A stretch of DNA of 64,000 bases, from contig CM043942.1 in assembly GCA_014529385.2 (NCBI GenBank), positions 107,709,141 through 107,773,140 of the forward strand. Reading direction: 5' to 3'. The position numbers and the translations under genes were made by a program. Below, piece after piece: positions 1-10,519 of the stretch; positions within the stretch are counted from its first letter, which is position 1; every line of letters begins with the position of its first letter. This DNA is from Adiantum capillus-veneris (taxonomy: Eukaryota; Streptophyta; Polypodiopsida; Polypodiales; Pteridaceae). The notes below the pieces were generated by a model. The model was given only the letters and a program-made list of their open reading frames with translations. It was not told the origin of the DNA and searched no databases.

Positions 1-151
1 TCGATGCTATCTAACTAGGTGTTATGCTTTTTGTTGCTCTCTCCACCCAAGCACTCTTGTAATTCTCATTAGGAATCTATTCTAATGAAATGCCCACTAT
101 GTTCATGCTAATTTCCGCTACAAATAAGATTTTAGGCCATTAAATGTTACA
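1..151 (+). repeat. Gypsy-1 5' LTR, 3' end only
   Basis: Bases 1-151 are repeated without a difference at 7313-7463. The LTR ends in ...TTACA, immediately followed by one spacer base and the primer binding site, which fixes the boundary. Confidence 0.95.
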
Positions 152-152
152 T

Positions 153-164
153 TGGTATCAGAGC
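153..164 (+). other. Gypsy-1 primer binding site (initiator tRNA-Met)
   Basis: TGGTATCAGAGC matches the 3' end complement of plant initiator methionine tRNA, the usual primer of plant LTR retrotransposons. One base separates it from the LTR end. Confidence 0.95.
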
Positions 165-568
165 TCAAGGTTTCTCTTTTCTTGCTCAAGAAGGGAGGTC
201 CTCAAGCTAGCTACAAATGGTTGGTATTATTAATTGCCTATGAGTAAGTAGAATAGGGATTTTTCAGCCTTTCAGTGCGCCTGCCTTTGTGCAGTTAACG
301 GGGCATCACCGTCGAGAGCTATGGTCTTAATAATGGAGTCCTACGGGGCTTGCCTACGGCTTAACCACTATTGAGCTATTAGAAGCTTGACAGGAGCCGG
401 TGCTGTTTTGGTGTCGAAAGACCCTCTCTTCTATTCCTTGCAATTAATGGTATTCGAGCCGCGGGTACAGTAGCTTGAGTGCTTTTTCTAAAGGGGTAAA
501 GAGGAGTAGCAACTAGGGCTTGAAGTGCCAAAGTACACCTAAAAAGTTTACACCTAAAAGTTGTTAGA

Positions 569-2772
569 ATGGCTGACAATATTAAAGAGAGTGAAATTAA
601 TGTTGATAACTTTGATTTTGCTCATGAGCAAGCTACTAATGATGCTTCAATGCTTGTTAATTATCTTGTTTCTAGGCTTCAACAAGCCATGGGCAATCCA
701 TCTCTCCAAAGTGAAGTGCAACGGCAGCTCCGTGCTCACGGGATTCTCCAAGCTCATCACCATGACGAGAGAACACCTAGGAAGCCTCCTTGTGAGACTC
801 CCAAAAGAGGTCTCTCTCCGATTCGGGAAGAAGAAGAGAATCCATATGAAGGGCTCAAGAACTTACTTCTTGATGATGCATCTCCTTCCCAAAGGAGAAT
901 TCAAGAGCCTCCACCGAAGGAACGAGAAAGAAGCGAGTCTCCCGCCACCTCGGCGGAGATGGCTCCACGAAGACGGCGGGCTAAACGCTCTCCATCACCA
1001 CCAAAGCGGAGAAGACCCTCACACTCTTCTCCACGCCATAATTCAAAGAGGGATGATAAAAAGCAAGAGAAGAAAAAGGCGAGAAAGAGGACACCCTCTT
1101 CTCCATCTTCTTCATCCTCTTCCTCTTATGAAAGCTATGGTGAAGACGACAAAGATCAAGACAAGAAAAAGGCGAGAAAGAGGTCACCCTCTTCTCCACC
1201 TTCTTCAAATTCTTCATCTTCTGAAGAAAGTGATGGTGCAACTTTTGAACCATCAAAAAGAAGAGGCCATAGGAAATCCTATGCCGCATGGAAGAGGTCG
1301 TCCAAGCTGAAGAAATTCAAAGAGGGAGGGAAGAGCATCTCTTTCCTTACCTATGATGGCACCTTCGGTGCTACAGACAAAGTTTTGGCCTTTATCCAGC
1401 AATTCGATGCGGCGTTTGGAGATGAGGGCTTCACGGAGTTCTCTAAGCTACGCCATGTAGCTATGCACTTTCAAAAGTCCGCCAGACAATGGTGGTCTAG
1501 CCTACGAGCCAACGGTGAAGCTCCACGAACATGGAAGGCTTTAAGAGCTTCCATTATGAAGCAGTTTTTGGCCACCGATGCCAAAGACAAAGTACTCACC
1601 GAATGGCGAAGCTTAAAGCTCTCTCCCAATGAATCCATCCACAAATATGTAGACAAGTTTTGGGACCTACAACTCAAAGCCACTGTCTTCAAAAAGTTGG
1701 ATTTTGGAGAGCAAAAGCAACAATTTTGTGCGGGCTTAACCGAAGAAATGGCGGAGTATGTCAACTCCCAAAGGCCACGTACCATATCGGCGGTAATACA
1801 CCATACTATGGTGGCCTCGCGAATCAATTTCCAAACGGGGGGTAAAAGAAATAATAAGCCCCCGGAAAACAAAGGTTCCAATGAGCCTAAGGGGAAGGAC
1901 AATGTCCAAAAGTCTCCTAAGGGCAATTCCAACAAAGCTAAAGAGAAGGGAGTTTACAAAGGAAAGAATAAACTCTCTCCTGAAGAGCTTGAGCGTTATC
2001 GTAAAGATAACCGGTGTTTCAAGTGCGGCGAACAAGGGCATGCGTACCGCGCTTGTCCCCAAAAGAACAACCGCCAAGATCCTCCTAGAGCTTCTTTGGT
2101 TGAAATCCAAGAGGAGGAGATTCACCAAACTCACCACAAAGGATCTCCTCTATGCCATGCTTGGGGAAAGGTAAGAGAACATGATGCTTTTATTCTCTTT
2201 GACCCTGGTTCTACTCACAATTTCATATCTATGGAGTTAGCCACCAAGCTAGGCATACAATCCTACGAGATGGGAGATATCCTACCCGCAGACAGTGCCT
2301 TCAAGGGGCAAGAAGCTTCAGTCACTCCCTTAATCGGGAAATTGAGGCTTCATGTCCAAGGCTATGTGGACAAAGAGGATTTCTTTATCTCTCCTCTCAA
2401 GCATGAGGATGTAATCCTAGGGGCACCATGGTTTGACCGTCTGGCTGCCCATGTTAAATTTCCTGAAAGGAGAATCTCCTTTAAGTTCAGGGAAAAGGAC
2501 ATGTATATAGATGCTAGGGAGATGGGTAACACCATCCCCATTGTACATACACCAGCTTTCAACAAGTCAATAAAGAGCTCTATTTCCGTGTACATGATTT
2601 TTGTTAAAGATTCTCAAAATGAACCTAATGCTTTAGCAAAAGAAAATAAAAGCAACCAAAAGGAATTAGAGTTATCCAATTTTCTCAAGGGGTTTCAAGA
2701 TGTCTTTATTGACGACATCCCTTCTGAGCTACCTCCTAAACGAGGTAATGATGACCATGCAATTGAACTTCT
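569..2772 (+). pseudogene. gag-pro: Gypsy-1 gag and protease (frameshifted at the 3' end)
   Basis: Start chosen at ATG 569, 418 bases after the LTR; the frame is open for over 700 codons. The first ~250 residues are charged and rich in Ser, Arg and Lys, including two tandem 31-residue units (93-bp period, around 1057-1245) with the core KKARKR[ST]PSSP. Then comes a retrotransposon gag capsid region (about 1320-1830, containing QWW). A CCHC knuckle, CFKCGEQGHAYRAC, lies near 2017-2058 and would bind genomic RNA. The aspartic protease motif is FDPGSTHNF near 2199-2225; DPGS stands in place of the usual D-[ST]-G-A. At about 2768-2775 one base appears to be missing, so the pol polyprotein continues in the next frame (PGSSPPNKPPYR). 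The SR-like N-terminal extension is unusual for gag; it might mediate nuclear or RNA contacts, but that is inference. Confidence 0.9.
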
Positions 2773-3905
2773 CCAGGAAGTTCACCGCCTAACAAACCTC
2801 CTTATAGAGTTTCTCAAGCTCAACAAGAGGAGATTATGCGGCAAGTGCATGAGTTAATTGAGAAGGGCATGGTTAGGCCTAGCTCATCTCCATTTTGCTC
2901 ACCTGTGCTATTAGTGCAAAAGAAAGACGGCACATATCGTATGTGTGTCGACTATAGAGCACTAAATAGGATCACTATCAAGAATAGGTTTCCCGTTCCA
3001 CGGGTAGAAGACCTATTTGATAAGCTACAAGGATCGACCTACTTCAGTAGGATTGACCTAAAAAGTGGCTATCATCAAATAAGGATAGTTGATCAAGACA
3101 TTGTAAAGACCGCATTTCGTACTACATTTGGTCTTTACGAATACATTGTCATGCCTTTTGGCCTGACTAATGCACCAGCCACATTTAACCGCTTGATGGA
3201 GAAGCTGTTCAGACCTCATCGAACCTTCACTGGAGTGTTCTTTGATGATATTATCATCTACTCTAATTCATTAGAGGAACACAAGCAACACCTCCAGGTA
3301 ATATTTCAAGTTTTAAGAGAGAATAAACTTTATGCTAATCGAAAGAAAAGTGAATTTTTCTTGCAAGAGATTCAATATTTAGGTCACATTATCTCTCAAG
3401 ATGGAATCCAAATGGATCCATCCAAGTTAGAGGTAATAAAAGGATGGCCTAAACCAAGGAATCTTCATGAACTAAGAAGCTTTAAAGGTATGTGTGCATA
3501 CTATAGACGCTTCATAGAAAAGTTCTCACAAATTGCGGGACCATTACATGACCTAACAAAGAAAAATGTTAGGTATACGTGGTCTGCTAAGGAGAACAAT
3601 GCTTTCAAAAAGCTTAAAGAAAAGCTTATCTCTCAACCTGTGCTTACACTACCGGATCTCTCAAAACCATTTGAGGTCCAATGTGATGCTTGTGGTGATT
3701 GCCTTGGGGCTGTTTTGCTCCAAGAAGGGCACGCCATAGGCTATGAGAGTCGAAGGCTCGACCCTGTTGAGCAAGCTCTAGGCATATACGAAAAAGAACT
3801 CCTTGCAGTTCTACATGCCTTAGACTCATGGAAGCACTATTTATTGGGGACTCCTTTCATTCTGCGAACGGATCACCAAAGTCTTAAGTACTTCATGACG
3901 CAACC
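2773..3905 (+). pseudogene. pol: Gypsy-1 reverse transcriptase and RNase H
   Basis: Frame 1 picks up directly after the frameshift. RT blocks are clear: YRMCVDYRALN (about 2935), FSRIDLKSGYHQI (about 3043), GLTNAPATF (about 3160) and the catalytic box FFDDIIIYS (about 3238-3265), an FxDD-type variant of the YVDD box. RNase H follows (FEVQCDACGDCLGAVLLQ near 3670; TDHQSLKY near 3868). The frame ends in a stop at 3925-3927 because one A of a CCAAAG-like codon pair was lost near 3905; the continuation KLSDKQMRWANF is read in frame 3. The domains would copy element RNA into DNA and remove the template. The sequence is otherwise little decayed. Confidence 0.92.
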
Positions 3906-5516
3906 AAGCTCTCCGACAAACAAATGAGGTGGGCAAATTTCCTTTCACAATTTCATTTTCATATTGCTCACATTGCTGGCAAGCATAATCAAGTAGCCGA
4001 TGCACTCTCAAGACGACCGAGAGTGAATGCGGTTTCCATAGCAACTCACAATGATCTATCTTCAATGATAGATGAGTATGCTATTGATCCCGATTTTAGA
4101 GATGTGATTTCAGCCCTTGCATTAGGGAAGAAAGAAGAACCATTTACTTTACAAGATGGTTATCTTCTCTATGGCAATAGACTATGCGTTACTAACTCAC
4201 TACGTGAGAAAGTAATGTATGAATCTCATGCTCCCCCATATGCGGGGCATAGAGGGATTCAGTCTACCCTAAAGGGAATTGAAACATATTTCTATTGGCC
4301 TACCATGAAAGTGAACATACATGAGTATGTTTCCAAATGTGTGGTATGTCAAAAGACAAAATTTGATAGAGGGAAGCAACTTGGATTGCTTCAACCCTTG
4401 CCAATCCCTAATTCACCGTGGGAGAGCATATCCATGGATTTTATCTTTGGATTGCCTAAGTCTATCCATGGGAATACGGGAATATGGACGATAGTAGACA
4501 GGTTCAGTAAACAAGCTCATTTTATACCTGTCAAAAAGACTATCAAAGCCCATCAAATGGCAACCCTCTTCATTTCACAAATTTTCAAGTACCATGGCTT
4601 GCCAATGTCCATAGTGTCGGATAGAGATCCTAGAATGACCAGTAATTTCTGGAAGGGTCTCTTTGAGAATTTAGGAACAAGGCTAAACTTCTCTTCGGCC
4701 TATCATCCACAAACTGATGGCCAAAGTGAAATAGCTAACCTAACTATTCTCGATCTACTAAAAGCCTATGTAACGGAAGTAGATCAAAGATCCCAATGGG
4801 AGAAGTACTTACCCTTAGTAGAGTATGCTTACAATAACACTGTACATACTTCTACAGGAAAAGCACCTTTCGAGGTAATTGAGGGAAGATCAAAAAGTCC
4901 CTTGCTACTTAAGGTACATGGGAAGATCTTCGCTGCAGATGAGTATAGCCGAGACCTACAAGAATCTTTCCAAAAGATTAAGGATGCTATCTCTATCTCA
5001 CAGCAAAGGCAAAAGGCTGCTGCTGACAAGCACAGAAGAGCCCAAGCCTTTAAAGAAAACGATTGGGTCTTGTTAAAGTTTCCCAAGGCTCGATTAAGGC
5101 ACACGACGGGCAAGAATCCTACGGGCCACCAAAAGTACTATGCTAAACTAGCAAAAAGGTACTATGGTCCCTTCCAGATTCTTAGGCCAATCAATGAGAT
5201 GGCCTATCAACTTAAGTTGCCCAATCATTGGCTCATACACAATGCTTTTCATGTGAGCCTCTTGAAGCCTTACAAAGGAGAGCCACCTCAAGAACCAACT
5301 ATTGAAGACCCACCGGAGATCGAGGACCACGAGGAGGTGCTGTAGCCCGTGTCCATTCTCCGACATGAAGACAAGGTATTAAGAGGCGGTAAGACTATCC
5401 GACGATATCTTATTAAGTTTAAGAATTATCCTTTTGAAGATGCTAAATGGATGCAAGGCATACAATTAAAGGATAACCTAAACCTTGTCAATGCTTACAA
5501 TGCTTCCCAAGAGTAA
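3906..5516 (+). pseudogene. pol: Gypsy-1 integrase with C-terminal chromodomain (in-frame TAG)
   Basis: After the second frameshift the frame is open to 5345. The N-terminal zinc region is present (H..H with HRGIQSTL, then CVVCQKTK near 4336-4360). The catalytic core has D in SMDFIFGLP, D in SDRDPRMTS and E in DGQSEIAN, with 35 residues between the second D and the E, as required for D,D-35-E strand transfer. After the integrase tail (LLKPYKGEPP) the frame meets TAG at 5343-5345; reading through it gives a chromodomain (VSILRHEDKVL..IRRYLIKFKNYP..DAKW) ending at TAA 5514-5516. The TAG most simply derives from CAG by C-to-T change. Chromodomains steer integration into marked chromatin in this class. 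Confidence 0.9.
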
Positions 5517-5860
5517 GCAAATGTACAAAATGTTAAAAATGAACAAAAATTTTTGTCTTATAAGACTCTCTTTTTCTTTATTTGTGCACAAAAATGAAGT
5601 AGTATGCATGCTTAGATCAAGTTTGCGGAGACGACGTCTCCCGAACACCAAGTAGAGCTTGTCACTCTACTATGGAAGACTGATAGGACTAATGTGCAGA
5701 CATGCTTGCGGCAGCCTCAGGCTCTCAAGCGCCAAATGGACTAGTCATCCATTATGGAATGATGTCGTAGGGTAACATAGGGATCCTCTACCCGCTAAGA
5801 AAAGGACTCATGCATATGCTTTATCTTCTCTACACCATAGTCGAGGACGACTATGATTTC
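5517..5860 (+). other. Gypsy-1 3' untranslated internal region
   Basis: No open frame or known motif is seen between the chromodomain stop and the purine tract. A short palindromic-looking stretch around 5830-5855 (tcgaggacgactatga) is the only structure noticed. Confidence 0.5.
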
Positions 5861-5873
5861 AAGAGAGAGGTAA
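5861..5873 (+). other. Gypsy-1 polypurine tract
   Basis: The run AAGAGAGAGG followed by TAA and TG sits directly before the inferred 3' LTR start, the position of the plus-strand primer in reverse transcription. Confidence 0.6.
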
Positions 5874-7463
5874 TGTCATAATAATCAATATCTAATTCTC
5901 CTAAATGATTTTCTCATATTAAACTGATCATTTAATGTGGGGAAGTGCCAAGGGAGAAAAAGCTAGAATATTGGTTAAGCTAGCAGACCGGCCACAGTAG
6001 GGATCCAAAGGAGGGAAAATAGGGATCCAAAGGGGGGGCCATCTGCAAAAGAGCCATGTGAAACAACGGGCTAAAAAGACCCTAAGGTTCAGCCCATTAA
6101 GACTTCCAAAATGCTAAGGTTCCAAAATTCAAAGGTTGTGTCCAAAGGTCAACCTTAGGGAAAATTGGATGCTTAGTGTGTGCCCAAAAAGTCTTTCTAC
6201 ATCCCTACATGGGAGGGGGCGAGCCCCAAAGCTAGGGGATGAGAGAGAAAGCCACACACACACACACAGGCTCCCTTTACACAAAGGGAATGAGGGACAC
6301 ATGTCAGCTCCCTAGGCCAGATGCCCACAAGGTATGCCCAATTCCTATTGGAAGACCCTTGAAGTGGACCAATGAGAATTAGGCTAGAGTAAATCTAGTT
6401 TAATTAATTTAAAAACATTTAATAAAAGAAACCAATAAGAATTAAGTGTCCTAGAAGACTATTGGGCAGTCTCCCAAGGGGTCCAATGAGCATTCAGGAG
6501 CCCCATGGCTTGCCTGATTCCTATTGGCCAGGAGGCAAAGGGGTCCAATGAGAGTTTAGTTTAATTATTTAATTATCTAAAGCTCTCACAAAAGGGGAAA
6601 GGGGGACACATGTCAGAAGGCTATCACTTATGCTGCTTAATCCCTATTGGCTTGACCTGGGGAGGTCCAATGAGGCAAAAGCCAGACTAACTTAGCAGCT
6701 AGGGCTCGCCCAAGAGAGAGAGGGGGCTGATTTTTGCTTGGCATGGACACTCACACTCTCACACTTGACCATGTGTGAAGGGAAAATACTCTATCTCCTC
6801 CCAAGCTTTAATGGAGAGCTCATCACCTACTCCAAGCTTGTGAGATAGAAGCCTACATCAACACTCTCTTGGCATGTGGATGCAAATCCAACCAAGAGCC
6901 AAGCTTCAATGCATGCTCATCTTCTCTACCAAGCTAATTACTAAGCTAAGCTATGCTAATATGAGTGATTATGTGAGGAGATGTACTTCTTTCTCGTAAG
7001 ATACTTCTTTTTCCTCTCAATCTACTCTCATACCCTGCTAGCTCTCACCATCTTCGAAGGTGTGTGAGGTCTTGGGTCTGAGAACGGGGATAATTCAAGT
7101 TGTGTTTGATTAAGTGTTTTGCTTGGTGTATGAAGCTTCCATCTTCATTGCACTAGCTAGTCTTGAAGGAACACAAAGAATTGTATTGTACAATGTCTCT
7201 CTTGATGGGAGAAACTATAATACAAAGCCTTTTGGAGGGGGGACCGGCTCCATGCAAATCCGGTCCTCAACTGTTGTCAATAGCTTAATTGCTCTCTCTT
7301 TTGAAAGTATTGTCGATGCTATCTAACTAGGTGTTATGCTTTTTGTTGCTCTCTCCACCCAAGCACTCTTGTAATTCTCATTAGGAATCTATTCTAATGA
7401 AATGCCCACTATGTTCATGCTAATTTCCGCTACAAATAAGATTTTAGGCCATTAAATGTTACA
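5874..7463 (+). repeat. Gypsy-1 3' LTR (about 1590 bp)
   Basis: The LTR end at 7463 is fixed by identity with the 5' LTR and by the switch to copia gag sequence at 7464. The start at TG 5874 is inferred from the preceding purine tract; the termini would then be TGT...ACA. The 5' LTR start is outside the window, so the full length cannot be confirmed here. It contains a short (CA)n run near 6255 and no credible gene. Confidence 0.75.
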
Positions 7464-8585
7464 ATTATTTTCACATGTCACATTCTTTCCTGCTGGAGCT
7501 ACATCTAATGAAGAAAACAAATCCTTCCTTGAAGTAATATGTCTTGATGCACCACTATCAAAGTACCAAATCATTTGTGTCTCGTCAACACTGTAAGCAG
7601 AAAAATCTGAACATACTACGAAAGCATAAGAATCCTGCACAAAGTTTGCAGACTCTTGTTTAGCTGTAGAAGAATCACCAGAAGCTGAAACAACCAAACT
7701 TGACTCTTTCTTCTTTTCTTTAGCAATTCGCTTTTTACACTCACTAATGTAGTGACCCGGTTTCTTGCAGTAGTGACATTTACCTTTCTTCTTGGACTTG
7801 TCGGAATCACCTTTAGACTTCTCTAAAGACTGTCCTGCACCAGACTTGGAGTGATGAGCACTCTCTTTACCCTTGTTTTTGTTCTGTACAACAAGAGCAT
7901 GATCCATACCATCCACCTGTAAAGACTTGTTCTTAAGTGATTGATCCTCCTGCAATAGCAAGGCCACTAACTCTTCAAAATGAAGAGGCTCAGGATTATC
8001 TCGCAAAGACAGAGTCAAAGAAGTTTGAAAAGTCAAATAAGATGGTGGTAGTGAATTGAGTGTTTTGGAAACCAAGTCCTTCTCTGGAATCACTTCATCA
8101 ATGCTAAGCAATTGCTCTTTAAGATCCCCGATTTTTGTAAGATGCTCGACGATATCGTCACCTTCGTCCATCTATATTTTGTCAAGTTGTTTCTTCAAAA
8201 ACTCTATTCTGGCAGCGTTTCTTCCTCCAAACATAGCTTGTAGAGTGTTCCAAGCATCCTCAGAAGTTCTGCAAGATCTGATATGTGGTGTGATTGTCAT
8301 CTTTATGGTTAAGGCAATCTCAGCCATAGCTTGTGCATCTTTAGTATCCCATCTCTTTTGCTCTGGAGTGACTTGTGAGGGTCCTGCACCAACAGCTGCA
8401 CCACGACCAGGCGTGGCAGGTGCAATGCTACCTGGACGAACTTCATCTCCAGATACATAATCCCACAAACCTTTACCAACCAAAACATTTTTGGCCATAA
8501 AAGACCAAAGAGAATAGTTGGTGCCATCCAATTTGTCTTCGGATGTAAACGCACCAAAAATCTCTTTCTTCGTAGATTGAGCCAT
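7464..8585 (-). pseudogene. gag: Copia-A gag and start of protease (interrupted)
   Basis: The start is taken as the ATG at 8585 (MAQSTKKEIFGAF), not the upstream in-frame ATG, because this matches the usual copia gag opening (KLDGTNYSLWSFMAK). The frame holds the UBN2-type capsid region, a CCHC knuckle CHYCKKPGHYISEC (about 7735-7776) and the protease active site WYFDSGASRHIT (about 7540-7575), which keeps the catalytic DSG. One in-frame TAG at 8172-8174 separates DKI from MDEGDDIVEHL; both sides are clearly one protein. The frame ends at the Gypsy-1 insertion within KNVTCENN. Integrase, RT and RNase H are missing from the window. Confidence 0.9.
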
Positions 8586-8980
8586 ACTGTGGATGCACAC
8601 AAGAGAGAAAAAGAACCTCCAAGAGATTCACAAATCTCCTCTCCAATGCAAGTAGAACTCTACACAAAATCTCAGCACAAAGCTAAGACAAGCTGCTTTC
8701 CAAAAGAACTATTTACCTGAAGAAAATCTGTCAAAAAGCACACCCTCTTGATCTAAACGCCTCCGAAAAGTAACTTCTGCTACGCTGCTCAGAACAAAAT
8801 TCTGAGGGCTCGAACGGCTTCAAAAGGGGGGTAAAACCGTAGGTCACGTGTGGTCACCTGAACAGAATACTCCCAGAACGTCGAGGATGCTCCCACGAGC
8901 AAATTTTCCGAAAACTGCCTGAAAACTGCAATTGCGCGTGCGGACGCGAAAACGCAAGTAGAGGCTCTGGAAATCACCTT

Positions 8981-8992
8981 GCTCTAATACCA
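8981..8992 (-). other. Copia-A primer binding site
   Basis: On the minus strand TGGTATTAGAGC, one change from the tRNA-Met complement, two bases from the LTR end. Confidence 0.85.
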
Positions 8993-8994
8993 AT

Positions 8995-9265
8995 TGTTGA
9001 AGATGGTGAAACAGGAAACATAAGGAAGACAACAACTCAGAGTAGGAAGAAGATGGAGAAGGAGAAGACACAGAGCTTGAGTACGAGATCTCTGTAGTCT
9101 ATTTTTCTGTAATAGAATAATAGAGTATATACAAACTCAGAGCTCCAAATCTTATATGAGACCCTAAGAGATATGGTGTCCTTTCACACCAGATGTCCAG
9201 GGGGAAAAACCCAGTGGGAGAAAAGTGTCCCTGGTGAAGTGCGTATACACACTAACACTACTACA
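8995..9265 (-). repeat. Copia-A 5' LTR (about 271 bp)
   Basis: The inner end (TGTTGAAG on the plus strand) is fixed by the primer site. The outer end is inferred at ...ACTACTACA (9265), which gives TGT...ACA termini. There is no second LTR in the window to verify it. Confidence 0.7.
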
Positions 9266-9535
9266 TGTCTACAAAAGCAACCGCACTCCACCTTCATTTT
9301 GATGCTGAAGAGAAAGAGTTACATTTAGTACAGATGAGAAAAACTGTAAGCATAAGAAGACCACAAAATCAAAAGCTGAAACATGAGAAGTCTCCAAAAG
9401 CATAACCATAACGTCTACTCCCAACCATAGGCACAATGACACGAAGATTTTCTAACCACAACTAAAAGATGACTTGAGAACCACAAGTATAACGCTATGG
9501 AAATTTTCAAGCAAGAAATGTACCATGATTTGAAA
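9266..9535. other. Unassigned DNA between Copia-A and the CACTA element
   Basis: No coding frame or known repeat is recognised. It is the left flank of the CACTA insertion and resumes at 18044. Confidence 0.4.
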
Positions 9536-9538
9536 ATC

Positions 9539-9551
9539 CACTACAAGAGGT
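9539..9551 (+). repeat. CACTA left terminal inverted repeat
   Basis: CACTACAAGAGGT, the exact inverse of 18028-18040; preceded by ATC, one side of the target duplication. Confidence 0.95.
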
Positions 9552-9660
9552 ACTTAATAGTAGCGACGCTCATACTATGACGCTCAAAAGTGAAAAACCA
9601 CGGCCTCGCTATGTTACTTATAGCAAAGCGATGCTCATAGCGACGCCGTCAGGGCTAAAA
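9552..9660. repeat. CACTA left subterminal repeats
   Basis: Short TAGCGACG / GCTATG-type motifs recur here (for example around 9560, 9600-9625 and 9638), matching those near the right end. Confidence 0.8.
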
Positions 9661-9911
9661 AAAAGAATCGAGAACATTCGAAAACTTAGATCTCAGATCT
9701 GAGTTTTCGGCGCGCGATCAAGCAAGAAATGTAACGCGCGCTCTCCCTCTCTCTCTCTATCTTCTCCACACACACACACACACACACACTCACACACACA
9801 CACGAGGAGAGGAAGGAGAGCTTGCTATGCTCCTTCACTCTCCTCACTCTCATGTTCCCTTCCCCTCTTTCCTTCTCCCTCTCTCTCATATACACACACA
9901 CACATTGTGTT

Positions 9912-9952
<41 letters not shown>

Positions 9953-10200
9953 GCACAAGCATAAACAAAAAACGCACACACACATGTATAAACAAATAAT
10001 GCACACACACATTGAAAGAGGAAAAGCGAGCGAGAGAGAGAGCATGCATAAACCAAAAACGCACACACACATGCATGAACAAAGAATGCACACACACATT
10101 GAGAGAGGAAAAGAGAGAGAGAGAGAGAGAGAAAGAGAAAGATATAAAACAAAGAGAGAGAGAGAGAGAGAGAAGAAGAAGAAGAAGAAGAAGATGAGAG
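9660..10200. repeat. Microsatellite block (CA, GA, GAA)
   Basis: Runs of (CA)n near 9767-9800 and 9890-9905, (GA)n near 9914-9950 and 10100-10172, and GAA repeats near 10172-10194. Between them a unit of about 60-70 bp beginning CATAAACAAAAAACGCAC is repeated in variant form (around 9957, 10045). Long translated frames here are repeat artefacts. Confidence 0.9.
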
Positions 10201-10303
10201 TCTTAACATTGTAGGAAACTATCCCAAGAGACCTTAAAGATCTAGTCGACAGGAGTTGAACTCAAGACCTGTTATTCATGAGGGAAATGGCATAACCAAT
10301 CTA
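10185..10303 (-). repeat. Inverted copy of a SINE-like repeat at the left edge of the flipped CACTA segment
   Basis: Read on the minus strand this is closely similar to 14411-14535: GGTTATGCCATTTCCCTC..., then AACAGGTCTTGAGTTCAACTCC, then the AGATCTTTAAGGTCTCTT and TAGTTTCCTAC blocks. It contains a good match to the RNA polymerase III B box (GTTCAACTC). Confidence 0.8.
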
Positions 10304-10519
10304 TGACTTATACTACAACCAACAAAGATTATGAGTGGCCGTTCAAACATCTAGAAAGTAACTAGTCGTACATTGCAAACTTACCTTGGTCGCGCAACCC
10401 CGAGAGTACTCCCACTCTTCCTTAGTCACTTCTTCACCGCACTGTTGTGCGCTTTTCAATTAGTTGTGCAACCATCTTAAGCTCATGAATGTTGGTAGGC
10501 TCTCCAGACCCGTCGGATA

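Larger units (their letters stand above)
1..7463 (+). mobile_element. Gypsy-1: Ty3/gypsy chromovirus LTR retrotransposon, 5' LTR truncated by window
   Basis: Order seen: end of 5' LTR, tRNA-Met primer binding site, gag with zinc knuckle, protease, reverse transcriptase, RNase H, integrase, chromodomain, purine tract, 3' LTR. This order (RT before integrase) plus a C-terminal chromodomain defines a chromovirus of the Ty3/gypsy class. The 151 bases of 5' LTR in the window are identical to the end of the 3' LTR, so the insertion is recent. Even so the coding region has two single-base frameshifts and one in-frame stop, so this copy should not be autonomous. It inserted into the gag of a minus-strand copia element: right of 7463 the copia gag frame starts at once. 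The target duplication cannot be checked because the left flank lies outside the window. Confidence 0.95.
7464..9265 (-). mobile_element. Copia-A: 5' part of a Ty1/copia element, cut by Gypsy-1
   Basis: On the minus strand one reads 5' LTR (9265-8995), primer binding site, leader, gag and the start of the protease, where the Gypsy-1 LTR breaks in at 7463/7464. The rest of this element should lie left of the window. It shares gag architecture with Copia-B below but is clearly a separate family. Confidence 0.9.

Noticed and set aside
561-1310. Alternative-frame frame of 249 codons overlapping Gypsy-1 gag
   Set aside because: It is a shadow of the repetitive gag frame; its Lys/Arg/His-rich sequence follows from the purine-rich codons of gag, and no start or family supports it.
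9686-10214. Several long frames on both strands in the CACTA left part
   Set aside because: Made of (GA)n and (CA)n microsatellites that are open in all frames; composition only.
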